A stretch of DNA of 10,886 nucleotides, from positions 1 to 10,886 of the forward strand of contig UZAN01060043.1 in NCBI GenBank assembly GCA_900618425.1, read 5' to 3'. Each line of letters begins with the position of its first letter. Position 1 is the first letter of the stretch. The position numbers and the translations under genes are program-made. Positions 1 to 7,555 of this stretch are shown here, one piece after another. Below the pieces are notes generated by a model. It worked only from the letters and a program-made list of their open reading frames with translations. It searched no databases and had not been told where the DNA came from. This DNA comes from Echinostoma caproni (Eukaryota; Platyhelminthes; Trematoda; Plagiorchiida; Echinostomatidae).

Positions 1-495
1 GGGATCTGGTGGGTACCCTTTTTTCTTTTCTTCTTATTATCATTTCCGCGTTCAACACCATGGGGCTTTGGGAGCCGACCCGAGTTTATCCCGTCACCAC
101 TCCCTTCCTTTCGAGTGTTCCTCGCATTATTGTCTAGCCTGTGGGTTTTATTATTTTATTGTTGTAGGTATATATATTTCTTCTGGGCCATGAGTGATAA
201 AATCACACTGCCTTGCTTGGATGGGGGTTGTGTCTAGTGGTGGATGGGTGTGATATCACCTGGGTGAGTTACCTTCGTGATACCTACCGAGTGATCAACC
301 GTCTGGTCTCCGACCTTGTTCTCTGGCATCAGCGAGAACTGAGTAAAGATAATAATTCGGGGGTCACACATCCACATCACCTCATATGCATACATACACA
401 ATGTACGACAATCAAAGACCGGTGCTCAGATGCCCCAGATCGGGGTTGCTCCGATTGCCGGTAACGGTATGTCGAACGGAGTGCCAGGTTACTGT
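1..495. other. 3' flank and possible 3' UTR of element 1
   Basis: No coding signal is visible. The last recognisable codon of element 1 lies just to the right, so some of this stretch is probably its 3' untranslated region read on the minus strand. Two low-complexity tracts occur: a pyrimidine-rich run at about 17-41 and an A/T-rich run at about 147-181 that includes TATATATAT. CR1-like elements often end in a short A/T-rich simple repeat, so the second tract is a candidate 3' terminus, but no target-site duplication could be identified. The open frame on the plus strand at 213-464 has no recognisable domain and biased, non-protein-like composition. Confidence 0.4.
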
Positions 496-682
496 TCAGC
501 TGTGTTGATCAGGTAGCTCTTTGAACGACTGTTTACTCTTAGCCTGGACTATTTTCGTTGGTAATGAGTTCCAAGGGCGACAAACACGTACCGAAAAACA
601 GTGTTTCCGAGCTCTCAGTCTGGGATGCTGCCTCTCCAGTTTCATGGAGTGACCGTGCAGTACTGACGGAGGGGCCATCGTG
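496..682 (-). pseudogene. Element 1 ORF2 C-terminal domain
   Basis: In a frame shifted from the preceding thumb fragment the minus strand reads LFTMAPPSVLHGHSMKLERQ, then HCFSVRVCRPWNSLP and VQAKSKQSFKELPDQHS before a TGA stop at 496-498. This matches the conserved CR1 ORF2 ending, in which an RGHSLKL-type word is followed by FSxRVxxxWNxLPxxVVxAxSxxxFK and the protein ends within about 10-20 residues. Its natural-looking stop marks the 3' end of the coding part of element 1. The function of this terminal domain in the family is poorly defined. Confidence 0.82.
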
Positions 683-694
683 AACAGATGCCTG

Positions 695-1206
695 TTAGGG
701 TGCCCCTTTAGGTTCAGTGTCCCTCCGGAGGATCAGATCGCCCCTCACCCTGCTATACTTCAGGTGTCTATCCGGGTAGGGTGTGCGTGACAAGTCCTGT
801 ACTCGTTTCGTGTCTTTCCGCTGTGCCCGCTCAATGGCGTTGACATCCCTCCTAAGCAGCGGCGGGCACGCCTGGATTCTGATCTCCAGGTGTGGCCGAA
901 TGAGCGTAGCAAAACTCTTGGGGAAACACTCTGGTGTGAACTTCCCCAGGAGTCGGATTAGTTGGTTGATTTTGAACATTGCCCTCCGGGCCAGTGTGTT
1001 GCAGCTAGTTTTCTGGGACAGATAATCGGTAATGACTGCGGCCCGGTCTCTTTCGTGCTTGATCCTCTGCAATGATCAACCTCCCAGCAAGCAGTCGTTT
1101 GCACAATGCTCTGCAATGTGCATAACCTTGCATTTGTCAAGGTTCAACGGCAACCCGTTTGCGACTGACCAGGTAAAAAGCGTGTCTAGGTTATCTGGCA
1201 GGGTGC
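695..1206 (-). pseudogene. Element 1 RT thumb and following region
   Basis: Starting abruptly near 1206 the minus strand encodes LPDNLDTLFTWSVANGLPL and NLDKCKVMHIAE, the helix and DKCKVMH motif that normally follow the FADD box. After one stop (TGA where a Gln or similar is expected) it continues with INQLIRLLGKF, LIRPHLEIRIQACPPLLRRD, AIERAQRKDTKRV and YSRVRGDLI. These correspond to the conserved VRPHLEY and LERVQRRATK-type block of CR1 ORF2. Between the PYPDR and RVRGDLI words about ten residues of the usual LNLYSLEYR-type segment are missing, which suggests a small in-frame deletion. The frame ends at a stop near 695. Confidence 0.85.
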
Positions 1207-1396
1207 ACTTATCTAACGGAACTATCTGAGAGAACGCCGTTCACTAGAACCTGAAAGGTTCGATCGCACAGATAGTCTGAGACCCAAGCCATCAGAGTTT
1301 TGAGGAATCCCAGGTTCGCCAGCTTCTCTACTAGCAGAGAGTGACGAACTCTATCGAAGGCCTTGAAAATTTTTAGTATGACTACGTCCAATTGCG

Positions 1397-1401
1397 CCCC
1401 C
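1397..1401. other. C5 homopolymer at a frame switch in element 1 RT
   Basis: The CQTNLTETMEW wording of RT motif 2 lies in one minus-strand frame to the right of this run, and the AQLDVV wording of motif A lies in another to its left. A single-base length change in this five-base run would account for the switch. Confidence 0.45.
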
Positions 1402-1468
1402 GTCTGCAGCGCATGCATACCACTCCATGGTCTCAGTGAGGTTGGTTTGGCAAGGTCGCTTCCCGCGA

Positions 1469-1469
1469 N
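1469..1469. other. Ambiguous base N inside element 1 RT
   Basis: A single N sits between the LIDDK and CQTNL words of the RT. About 20 residues normally found here, including the QHGF word, are absent. The N may therefore represent a compressed gap or a base caller's uncertainty at a true deletion junction. Confidence 0.95.
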
Positions 1470-2084
1470 TTTGTCGTCAATGAGTCCCTCGATTGCTTTT
1501 GAGACCACCGAGAGCAGTGCTACCGGACGGTAGTTGTTTGGTAAAGTACGGTCCCCTGACTTGAATATACAAGAGACCACGCATGTCTTCCACCCGTCTG
1601 GGACCACGCCAACTCTCATGAAGTGGTTGAGCAGTCTGTTTAGGGGTAGTACTAACTGCTCTGAGCACTTCTGCTGTAGTATGGGTGGTATCTCACCAAG
1701 TCCCGGTGACTTTTTAGCTAAGAGACTTGCCAGTTTTAGTTATATCTGTGCAGGGGAAAACGATACAGGTTCCATGAACCTGCTGAGTATGGAGTTCACT
1801 GCGGGAAGGCCCCTTCAGTCTGTCCGACTAATTTGTTCTGGGCTGAAAACCATGGAGTGGTACTCAGCCAGGTTGTTAGCTGTAGCATTGTTGCTATCCG
1901 TAAGGGGTCCATCCGCACGACGGATGTCTGTGATCTCAGATTTCGCGTGGGTCACTGTGGAGATGTTTCTATAGAAACTCTTCGGGTTCGCAATGACCCG
2001 ATTTAAGAACTGCCTGTGGTGCTAACTGGTGTCTTGCTTTCTTTGTAGGCTACATTGGTTGCGTAATTCAACGTAGGCTTCCTA

Positions 2085-3059
2085 ATCCTGGGAGCTCTGG
2101 GACCACTGGTATTGGTTCCACGCGCATTTTTTTCCGTGTCAAGCTCTTAATTATTTGGCGACGCAGTCTCTGTTTCGGTTTGAATGGTCCAACCTGTGTC
2201 CGTGGTACAAACCTACGCATGGCCTCGGTGAGGATATCCCTCACCTCGCTCCAATGATCGTTGACGCAAGAAGGGTTCAGGGGCCATGGGGCGGACTCCA
2301 GAAAGGCTCGTATGCCAGGGATGTCGGCCTTACGTAGGTTCCAGCGAGTGGACTCTGTCGACCGTATTAGCCCCGTGGTGTGTACAAATGTGAATTGTAT
2401 GACACTATGGTCGCCGAGTCCCGGTGGTGTAGAAACCTCTAGTTGGTTGACCATATGGAGTTCGTTGGTAAGAACCCAATCTAGCGCCGAGGGTCTCGAG
2501 TTGCCTTGCCACCGGGTTACTTGTGGGGCGTGCTACCCTAAGTCTATCACCGTGCCAAAGAAGACTGAGGTTATGGACCCAGGTCCCGCTTGGCATGTCA
2601 ACGTACTAAAGCAAATCTCCGGTAGATTGAAATCCCCCATTATCAGAACGTGATGATAGTCCAACCTGATGACATGCTTTAGTGCGTCGATAATTGCAGA
2701 GTTCGTTGACTGTGAGCAATTTGGTGGCCTATGTCGAACACCTACCATGCACTACCTTCTGCCGTTCAGTTTTATGGCTGCCCAGACGCTCTCCGGTACC
2801 ATTTCTAGTACAGGATCCATGATCCTCACAGACCTTAGTTTCCTGCTGGTGTAAATGACACCCTCCACCTGTGCTGTCTGTTCTATCCTGTCGCATGAAG
2901 TCAAGCTCGGGAATTTCCAATCCGGCATCCGATATCCCCGAGTGAGCCCAGGTCTCCGTTATACAGATCAGTAGCGGCCGGTGTTAGTGGACTAGGAGGC
3001 GGAGCTCACACAGCTTGTTTAATATGCTTTGGTTGTTGGTGTACATACAGCCCGATGAT
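2085..3059 (-). pseudogene. Element 1 apurinic-type endonuclease domain, broken
   Basis: This is the endonuclease of the exonuclease-endonuclease-phosphatase fold that nicks target DNA to prime reverse transcription. Visible motifs in order are YTNNQSILNKL at the start (the catalytic Asn), LLICITETW (metal-binding Glu), VGVRHRPP (position of the usual YRPP, Tyr changed to His), VLIMGDFNLPE (the Asp and Asn pair, 2626-2637), SALDWVLTN, and PGLGDHSVI (2404-2415, matching the SDH catalytic Asp-His with Ser changed to Gly). A stop lies just before the ITETW block, another before VGVRH and another before the SALD block. A frameshift follows the GGG after the ITETW block. The C-terminal tail after GDHS continues open to a stop near 2070-2085. 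The catalytic residues are mostly present but the frame is not. Confidence 0.85.
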
Positions 3060-3600
3060 TCGACTACCATATTGATGCTTATTAGGGACCGATTGTATGT
3101 ATACAAGCCAGAGAGGCTGCTCGCCGTTACCGAAGTTTATAATGACGTGCATGACTGTGTGGGGGTTTCCAACTGGGAGCTATGTGCGTAAAGTGTACTA
3201 ACTTGGTTTAGACTGCCAGCTCTGTTTAAGCAGGCAATATCAATTGTTTCCCCTGGTAATTGGAGCTCATCGATCGAACGTGCTACCTGACACAGTAGTC
3301 AGACGCAGGATTAGCTGTGCGCTGAGTGCTGAGTGCACTTCCACGTCTTATCTCTTGGCATTCGCTCCGTGGTCTGCATCGATGAATTTTCAGGTCTGAT
3401 AGGCCTGGGCGTAGCAGTGCCCTTGTGGTGCACGGTCTTCCACTCTGACAGAGGTTGCACGGTTGCCTTTTGCGCACCGTTTTGGTGTGCTGACTAGACC
3501 TTAGCTTCTCTTGGTCCGGCACTTGGGGTGCCGATCAAACGATCGGTTTCTATCCCCACACTGGTATTTGTCTTCTTTTCTGCAGTTCCGTCCTTCTTAA
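3060..3600 (-). pseudogene. Element 1 linker upstream of the endonuclease (ORF1 C-terminus or ORF2 N-terminus)
   Basis: From about 3597 to 3060 the minus strand keeps a single frame that runs into the endonuclease, interrupted by a handful of stops (for example after REAKV and after SQHSAHS-like wording). The peptide is hydrophilic, rich in Thr, Ser, Pro and Lys, as expected for the disordered linker that precedes EN in CR1-like elements. No zinc finger or PHD domain can be seen. The frame becomes unsupported to the right of about 3600, which I take as the 5' truncation point. It could belong to the end of ORF1 or the start of ORF2; the sequence alone does not decide. Confidence 0.5.
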
Positions 3601-4709
3601 ATAAGGAAGTTTATCCGGTATCACGGAAGGGGGTGAAAGTAAAAACGGATCGGGCACTCGGAATTAATTTCCAAGTGCCACGACCAGAAGCCAGAGAAGA
3701 AGTCTAGGTATGCACCTAGCTGAGCGGAATAGTGGGACGATGCAATGCTATACCCCAAAATGTTTTCTAATTTTGAGGGTATTTACATATAACCTTGTGG
3801 AGAAGATATGAGAGTACGCATTAGATATGATAAAAAGGATGGTATGGTAGGGGTCCTCGGTTCAGAAGATTGGCGTTAAATTATGGTCTGTCGTCCGAAT
3901 TAACCAAGCACTCTTCCATTCACCAGACTCCGCATCTCCTGTGCTCACCTTTGAGCACACACATTTAGATATGCTCATGAGCCGATACCATCCAGGTTGC
4001 CAAGGCACTTCGTATGGTGGTGGTACAAAACAGGTACCCTTTCGGCTATTGAGCAATCCGAGTCTGTCTACAGCACGGTGTATATCAATCACTTCACACT
4101 TGAATGAAGCGTAGCCGAAACCGATAAGAATATCGAAATAAAACTTTTCTTGATCTGTTGAAGCGTCAGAATTTTCCTATCGCCCAGAATTATCTGAGAG
4201 GTAATTCAAATCACTCATTTTCTTATTTACTTTTTATTACTGCAGATATTTTCTGAGAATATTTGTAATATTTTGGCTGAAAAATGAATCAGGCTCACAA
4301 TCAGAGGTATGACTGCTTTATGTATGTTGTGAATAATGCCAAAGTAGTACCGTAGATTATTTTTGGATCGACTTGGTTCTCGATAATTTGGGCTACACGT
4401 TGCTCTGAGATTTGATTATCGCTATCCAAAATGTGCGAAGGGTCATTTGATTGAACGCATACAGACAAGGTCCTTTTCGGTTTTCTCGGACCAGGACAAT
4501 CGCGTTTCGGTCATAACAGAAAGGGAGAAAAACAAGAAAGGAGTTCTCCTCACCTCAGTGGTTAGAGACCTCAAGTATACATGCATTCGTATGCACAGAT
4601 CACATGTAGCAGAATTGTCAGTTTGGGAACAATTCCAACAAACAAGCCCAAGGTTACTCAATTTCACAATATTTCGCCTAATGTGGAATTTATTCTTGAT
4701 GTTTTCGAT
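3601..4709. other. Non-coding spacer between the two elements, with presumed 3' UTR of element 2
   Basis: I see no recognisable protein or RNA gene here. The part nearest 4709 should include the 3' UTR of element 2 as read on the minus strand, but I cannot place its end; no clear simple-repeat tail or target-site duplication was found. Both strands carry long open frames at about 4443-4713 without any known motif; the plus-strand one lies antisense to the end of element 2. A minus-strand frame at 3862-4092 likewise has no recognisable domain. The stretch from about 4130 to 4440 is AT-rich. Confidence 0.5.
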
Positions 4710-5266
4710 CTAAATACTAACTTTGTGGAAGGCTACTGGCCAACATGCATCCAGGGATACCTTGAAGGCCTTAAAATTGGCGCAGTTGGCCACTTCTGCA
4801 GGTAACCTGTTCCACATAGGTATAACCCTGTGTGCGAATAAGTAATCTAGTTTGAGTCCCGATAGACCTCCTACAGTTTTAAGACTATCAAATATCCCCT
4901 CACTCGTCTTTGCTCTAGCGAAAAGAGATTAAGATCTCTTAACCGTTGCTCATAGCTTTTCCATTTTTGCCCAGCCACCATTCGGGTAGCTAGGCGTTGC
5001 ACTCTTTCTAAACATATTACGTCCCTCCTGTAGTACAATGCACATGCCTGCACACAATACTCCATGTGTGGGCGAACAATCGATTTATACAGTGGGACGA
5101 AAACCTCAAGCCTTCTACATGTCACTGTGGCGCACAACCTCAATAGCTGCCCCCCGGCCTGATTGGCAGCCTTGGAGCACTGAGTTGAGGGTTTGAAATC
5201 TTGGGTCATGAGAATCCCTAGATCCTTCATCTGCTAGACCTGCTGCCTGGGAGCTCCATATGAGAG
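4710..5266 (-). pseudogene. Element 2 RT thumb and ORF2 C-terminal domain
   Basis: The minus strand reads LSYGAPRQQV, a stop, then a long open stretch from MKDLGILMTQDFKPSTQ (5230) through VFVPLYKSIVRPHMEYCVQ, YYRRDVICLERVQRLATRMV and LRDLNLFSLEQRRVRGYLI. After a frame change near 4871 it continues with KLDYLFAHRVIPMWNRLPAE and ANFKAFKVSLDACWPV and stops at a TAG (4710-4712). This is the complete ordinary ending of CR1 ORF2, with the WNRLP word and the FK word about 12 residues apart. It is the most intact coding part of either element. The methionine at 5230 is internal; the protein would have been continuous with the RT. Confidence 0.9.
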
Positions 5267-5274
5267 CTCACATG

Positions 5275-5340
5275 ATCATGCTTTGTGCATGCTTCACGGG
5301 CTTCGTGAAATATACGTTATTTTTATTATTACTATTATTG
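5275..5340 (+). repeat. Short dispersed repeat, copy A, nested in element 2
   Basis: This stretch matches 10289-10356 with small gaps. Shared words in order are ATCATGC, TGCAT, CTTCA, GGG, CGT and AAATA, followed in both by a TTATT-rich tract. In element 2 it lies where codons for the segment between the WNL word and the YGAPRQQV word are expected. It is therefore probably a nested insertion, or the scar of one. I could not find a target-site duplication. Confidence 0.5.
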
Positions 5341-5342
5341 AA

Positions 5343-6780
5343 CGAGTATACCCGGCTCTCGTTGCTTAGATTCAAAGGTTCCACTTGACCGACCATTGAT
5401 GGACTACCTCTAGGTCCCTTTGCAGGTTAAATCCTGTGATTTTGACGTCATCAGCAAACATGAAACACGGATTTTGAAGATCTTGTACCAGATCGTTGAT
5501 GAATATGAGTAAAGGTAAGGGGGTCTATTACTGAGCCCTGGGAAACCCCACTTGTAACCATCTCATGGTTAGAACTGTAGTCATCCACTTTGACCCGGAA
5601 AGTGCAACTACTCAAAGAGGTTACAGTCTAGTCTCTTGCTCGGCCTGTTATGCCTAGGCTCCGAACTTTGAAGCCCAACAATCGATGGCTGACAGAGTCA
5701 AATGCCTAACGGAAGTCTAAACAGCAGACTTCCACATATTTCTGCTCATTCATTCATTCATTCGTTGAGTGACTTCATCTAGAAACACAAGCAAATTCGT
5801 AAGAAATGATCTCCGTGGGACAAAGCCATGTTGTGCCAGTGTCAGCAGTCGATTGCCAGTCAGATGTAGGCAAATCTGCTTTCTGATCGGTCGCTTCACG
5901 CACTTACACAGCACATACGTTGAGCTGACGGGTTTATAGTTTTCTGCTTTGTGTTTTGGTCCAGCCTTGTGCAATGCTACTACGGTAGCTGTACACCAGT
6001 CCTGGGGTAGCGTAGCAGTTGGCATTGATTCCCTAAAACGTACAGTCAGTGGCTGGGCGAGCACCCCGGCCAGTGGCTGCACCATGGCTGGATGGATTCC
6101 ATCCGGACCTGCTGACTTGTGCTTGTTGGGTGTCTGGAGTTCTCGATGCACATCTTTTTACAGATGGCCATTTTGGCAAACTCTGACGTTTCAGTTGATC
6201 TTGCTAAACCCGGATTATGAAAGTTGTTTGGGGTCCCATAAAGGTTTTTGTAGAACACAAGTAGGGTTTCCGCTTTATAGCGGTTGCACGTATCTATGCT
6301 TCCATCGGGTTAACCTAGTGCTTCTACACTCTCCCGTGTGAGTGCGTTGGCTTGCACGTACGCATAGGAGCTTTCCGGGTTCTTTTTGACACCTCGCGCT
6401 AAGTTAAAATCAAAGTGATATTTGGCAAGCCTTTGGAGATCTTGACATATGTTGCGCGCTCGCTTCTATTCACTCCACGCTTGTTGAGTGCCGTAAAGCT
6501 TAAAGCGATCCCAGTATTGTCGGCGAATTTTTAGCGCCCTCCCTATACCGGGTTTTCATCAAATTGGTCTATGCCTGGTTCGTTCTTCCTTCAGCGGCGC
6601 GAGCCTTTCTGTGAGACTAGTTAACCCTGCTTTAACTACGTTCCATCTATCCTGCACGGTACACTCCGCGGACGTCGGTATTTGGTATTTGCAGCTTGTA
6701 TCAATTCTGTGACGTTTATTCAACCATAGAGAGGCATAAAAGTGGGTCCGTGCCTACGATAGTTAACCATTAGTCTAAAC
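5343..6780 (-). pseudogene. Element 2 pre-RT linker and reverse transcriptase
   Basis: The pre-RT part (about 6430-6180) reads NPESSYAYVQANALTRESV, a stop, then PDGSIDTCNRYKAETLL and VFYKNLYGTP, as in CR1 ORF2. The segment between 6780 and 6430 is frame-scrambled. After a frameshift near 6160 the RT has HKSAGPDGIHPAMVQPLAG, LPQDWCTATVVALHKAG, KAENYKPVSS (motif 1), and LAQHGFVPRRSFLTNLLVFL (motif 2). A CATT repeat then breaks the frame. Motif A follows as VEVCCLDFR, a stop (5706-5708) and AFDSVSHRLL, with the catalytic Asp kept. Next are VTSGVSQGSVIDPL (motif B) and, after another shift, CFMFADDVKITG (5447-5458 for FADD, motif C), LQRDLEVVHQWSVKWNL and a decayed end near 5343. Both catalytic Asp pairs survive although the frame does not. 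Confidence 0.9.
5747..5762 (+). repeat. (CATT)4 microsatellite inside element 2 RT
   Basis: Four perfect CATT units lie between RT motif 2 and motif A. On the minus strand the coding reads QRMNE and then stops. Because the unit is four bases, gain or loss of one copy shifts the frame, which explains why motif A lies in a different frame. Confidence 0.9.
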
Positions 6781-6789
6781 AGCCTAACT

Positions 6790-7552
6790 GCGTGGTCACT
6801 TTGCCCAACGGTCCTTCCATACTTAGACTAGTTATGTCTGAGCAGTACCCTGTGATAACTGGGTCTAGCAGCGAGGGTCTCTGTTGTCCTCGGTATCTTG
6901 TTGCTCTTGTGTGATTTTGCGTGAGAGCTCTTTCCTGTAGCCACTTCAGAGACCGTCCACCTTGAGAATCTGGAGTCGCTCATCCATGTGTCCAGGTTAT
7001 CGCCGGAAAGTTAAAGTCGCCTATTATAAGAACCCTCTGATACCTAGTCAGGGCTTCTTGCATAATCCGCAAAAGTTCTGTACATTCCCAGGGAGTCGCA
7101 AGAGGGGCACGGTAGATGCGTGGTATGTCTATCTGTTTTCTTCCCAGGCAAACACAGCATCTTACGGATTGGACGTGAGGGGTAGCTAAGATCAGCTGTG
7201 TTTCCCTCTGTCTTAGGGAGGACTTAACTAATATTAGTACACCACCTTCCTCTCTCCCATCTACTGTATCCTGCCGGCAACTAGTGTAGCTCGCTAGGCC
7301 GGCAATAACTTGCAAGCCCTGCAACCAGGATTCCTTAATCACGAAGATTTCGGATCCATGGGAGCGTGTTGCGATCTCGCACCATTTTCCCCGGGCACTA
7401 CAAGAGTTAGTACACCAGACCGCAACACTGTCTGCTTGTAGCTGTTCAGAACGGGGCCCTTTTATACGTTCTGAGTCCTCAGGGGTAATACACGAGGGAT
7501 AACCCCGTTTTATGCTGTTGTGTAACAGGTGGAGGTAGTCTCCGTTATCCAA
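6790..7552 (-). pseudogene. Element 2 apurinic-type endonuclease domain
   Basis: The minus strand keeps one frame from 7552 to 6980 and, after one TGA (6977-6979), to about 6801. The first codon of the open stretch is TTG, not ATG, so it is not a true start: the frame simply opens after a frameshift from the ORF1 linker. Motifs in order: VWCTNSCSARGKW (catalytic Asn), EIFVIKESWL (counterpart of ITETW), GGVLILVKSSL, IPRIYRAPLATP, VLIIGDFNFPAITW (7010-7021 for GDFN), RPSLLDPVITG, and GPLGK. The catalytic SDHAV word (SDH at 6792-6800) follows immediately but in a shifted frame. All catalytic positions are recognisable, so this is the better-preserved endonuclease of the two. The stretch before CTN (about 7552-7425) is a linker rich in polar residues. 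Confidence 0.85.
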
Positions 7553-7555
7553 GAC

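Larger units (their letters stand above)
1209..2010 (-). pseudogene. Element 1 reverse transcriptase, fingers and part of palm
   Basis: The RT would copy the element RNA at the nicked target. The pre-RT segment reads RVIANPKSFYRNIS and GPLTDSNNATANNLAEY, followed after two stops by LLAKKSPGLGEIPP, the counterpart of the KSPGPDGI motif. Then come VPDGWKTCVVSCIFKSGD and NNYRPVALLSVVSKAIEGLI (motif 1) and VRHSLLVEKLANLGF after motif A. Motif A reads ILKIFKAFD: the usual LDFSKAFD has lost its catalytic Asp, now Lys (1371-1373). Around 1397-1469 the expected motif-2 wording, CQTNLTETMEW, is found in another frame, bounded by the N at 1469 and by a C5 run. After VNGVLSDSS the GVPQGSVLGP and FADD motifs are absent. 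The enzyme would be dead. Confidence 0.88.
496..3600 (-). mobile_element. Element 1: decayed CR1/Jockey-type non-LTR retrotransposon, 5'-truncated
   Basis: Reading the minus strand from right to left, this stretch carries in order a linker, an apurinic-type endonuclease, a reverse transcriptase, a thumb region and a C-terminal domain, which is the ORF2 layout of CR1/Jockey-type LINEs. Diagnostic wording includes ITETW, GDFN and GDHS in the endonuclease, NYRPVALLS and KAFDRV in the RT, DKCKVMH after it, and VRPWNSLP-like wording near the end. No ORF1 coiled coil or RRM was found to its right, so the copy is probably 5'-truncated near 3600, although the exact end is not visible. Several in-frame stops, frameshifts and at least one internal deletion make it a pseudogene. 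Clade assignment rests on motif recognition, not on alignment. Confidence 0.85.

Noticed and set aside
1534..1974. 146-codon plus-strand open frame
   Set aside because: It lies antisense to the element 1 RT, whose motifs on the minus strand are clear.
1984..2000. GGTTCGCAATGACC, resembling a tRNA B box
   Set aside because: It falls in the codons of the pre-RT region of element 1, and no A box or cloverleaf can be built around it.
4443..4713. Overlapping open frames on both strands next to the end of element 2
   Set aside because: Neither peptide shows a known motif, and the region is expected to be the 3' UTR of element 2. The possibility of a coding exon was considered but has no support.
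5949..6341. 130-codon plus-strand open frame
   Set aside because: It lies antisense to the element 2 RT containing SAGPDGIHP and NYKPVS; no motif of its own.
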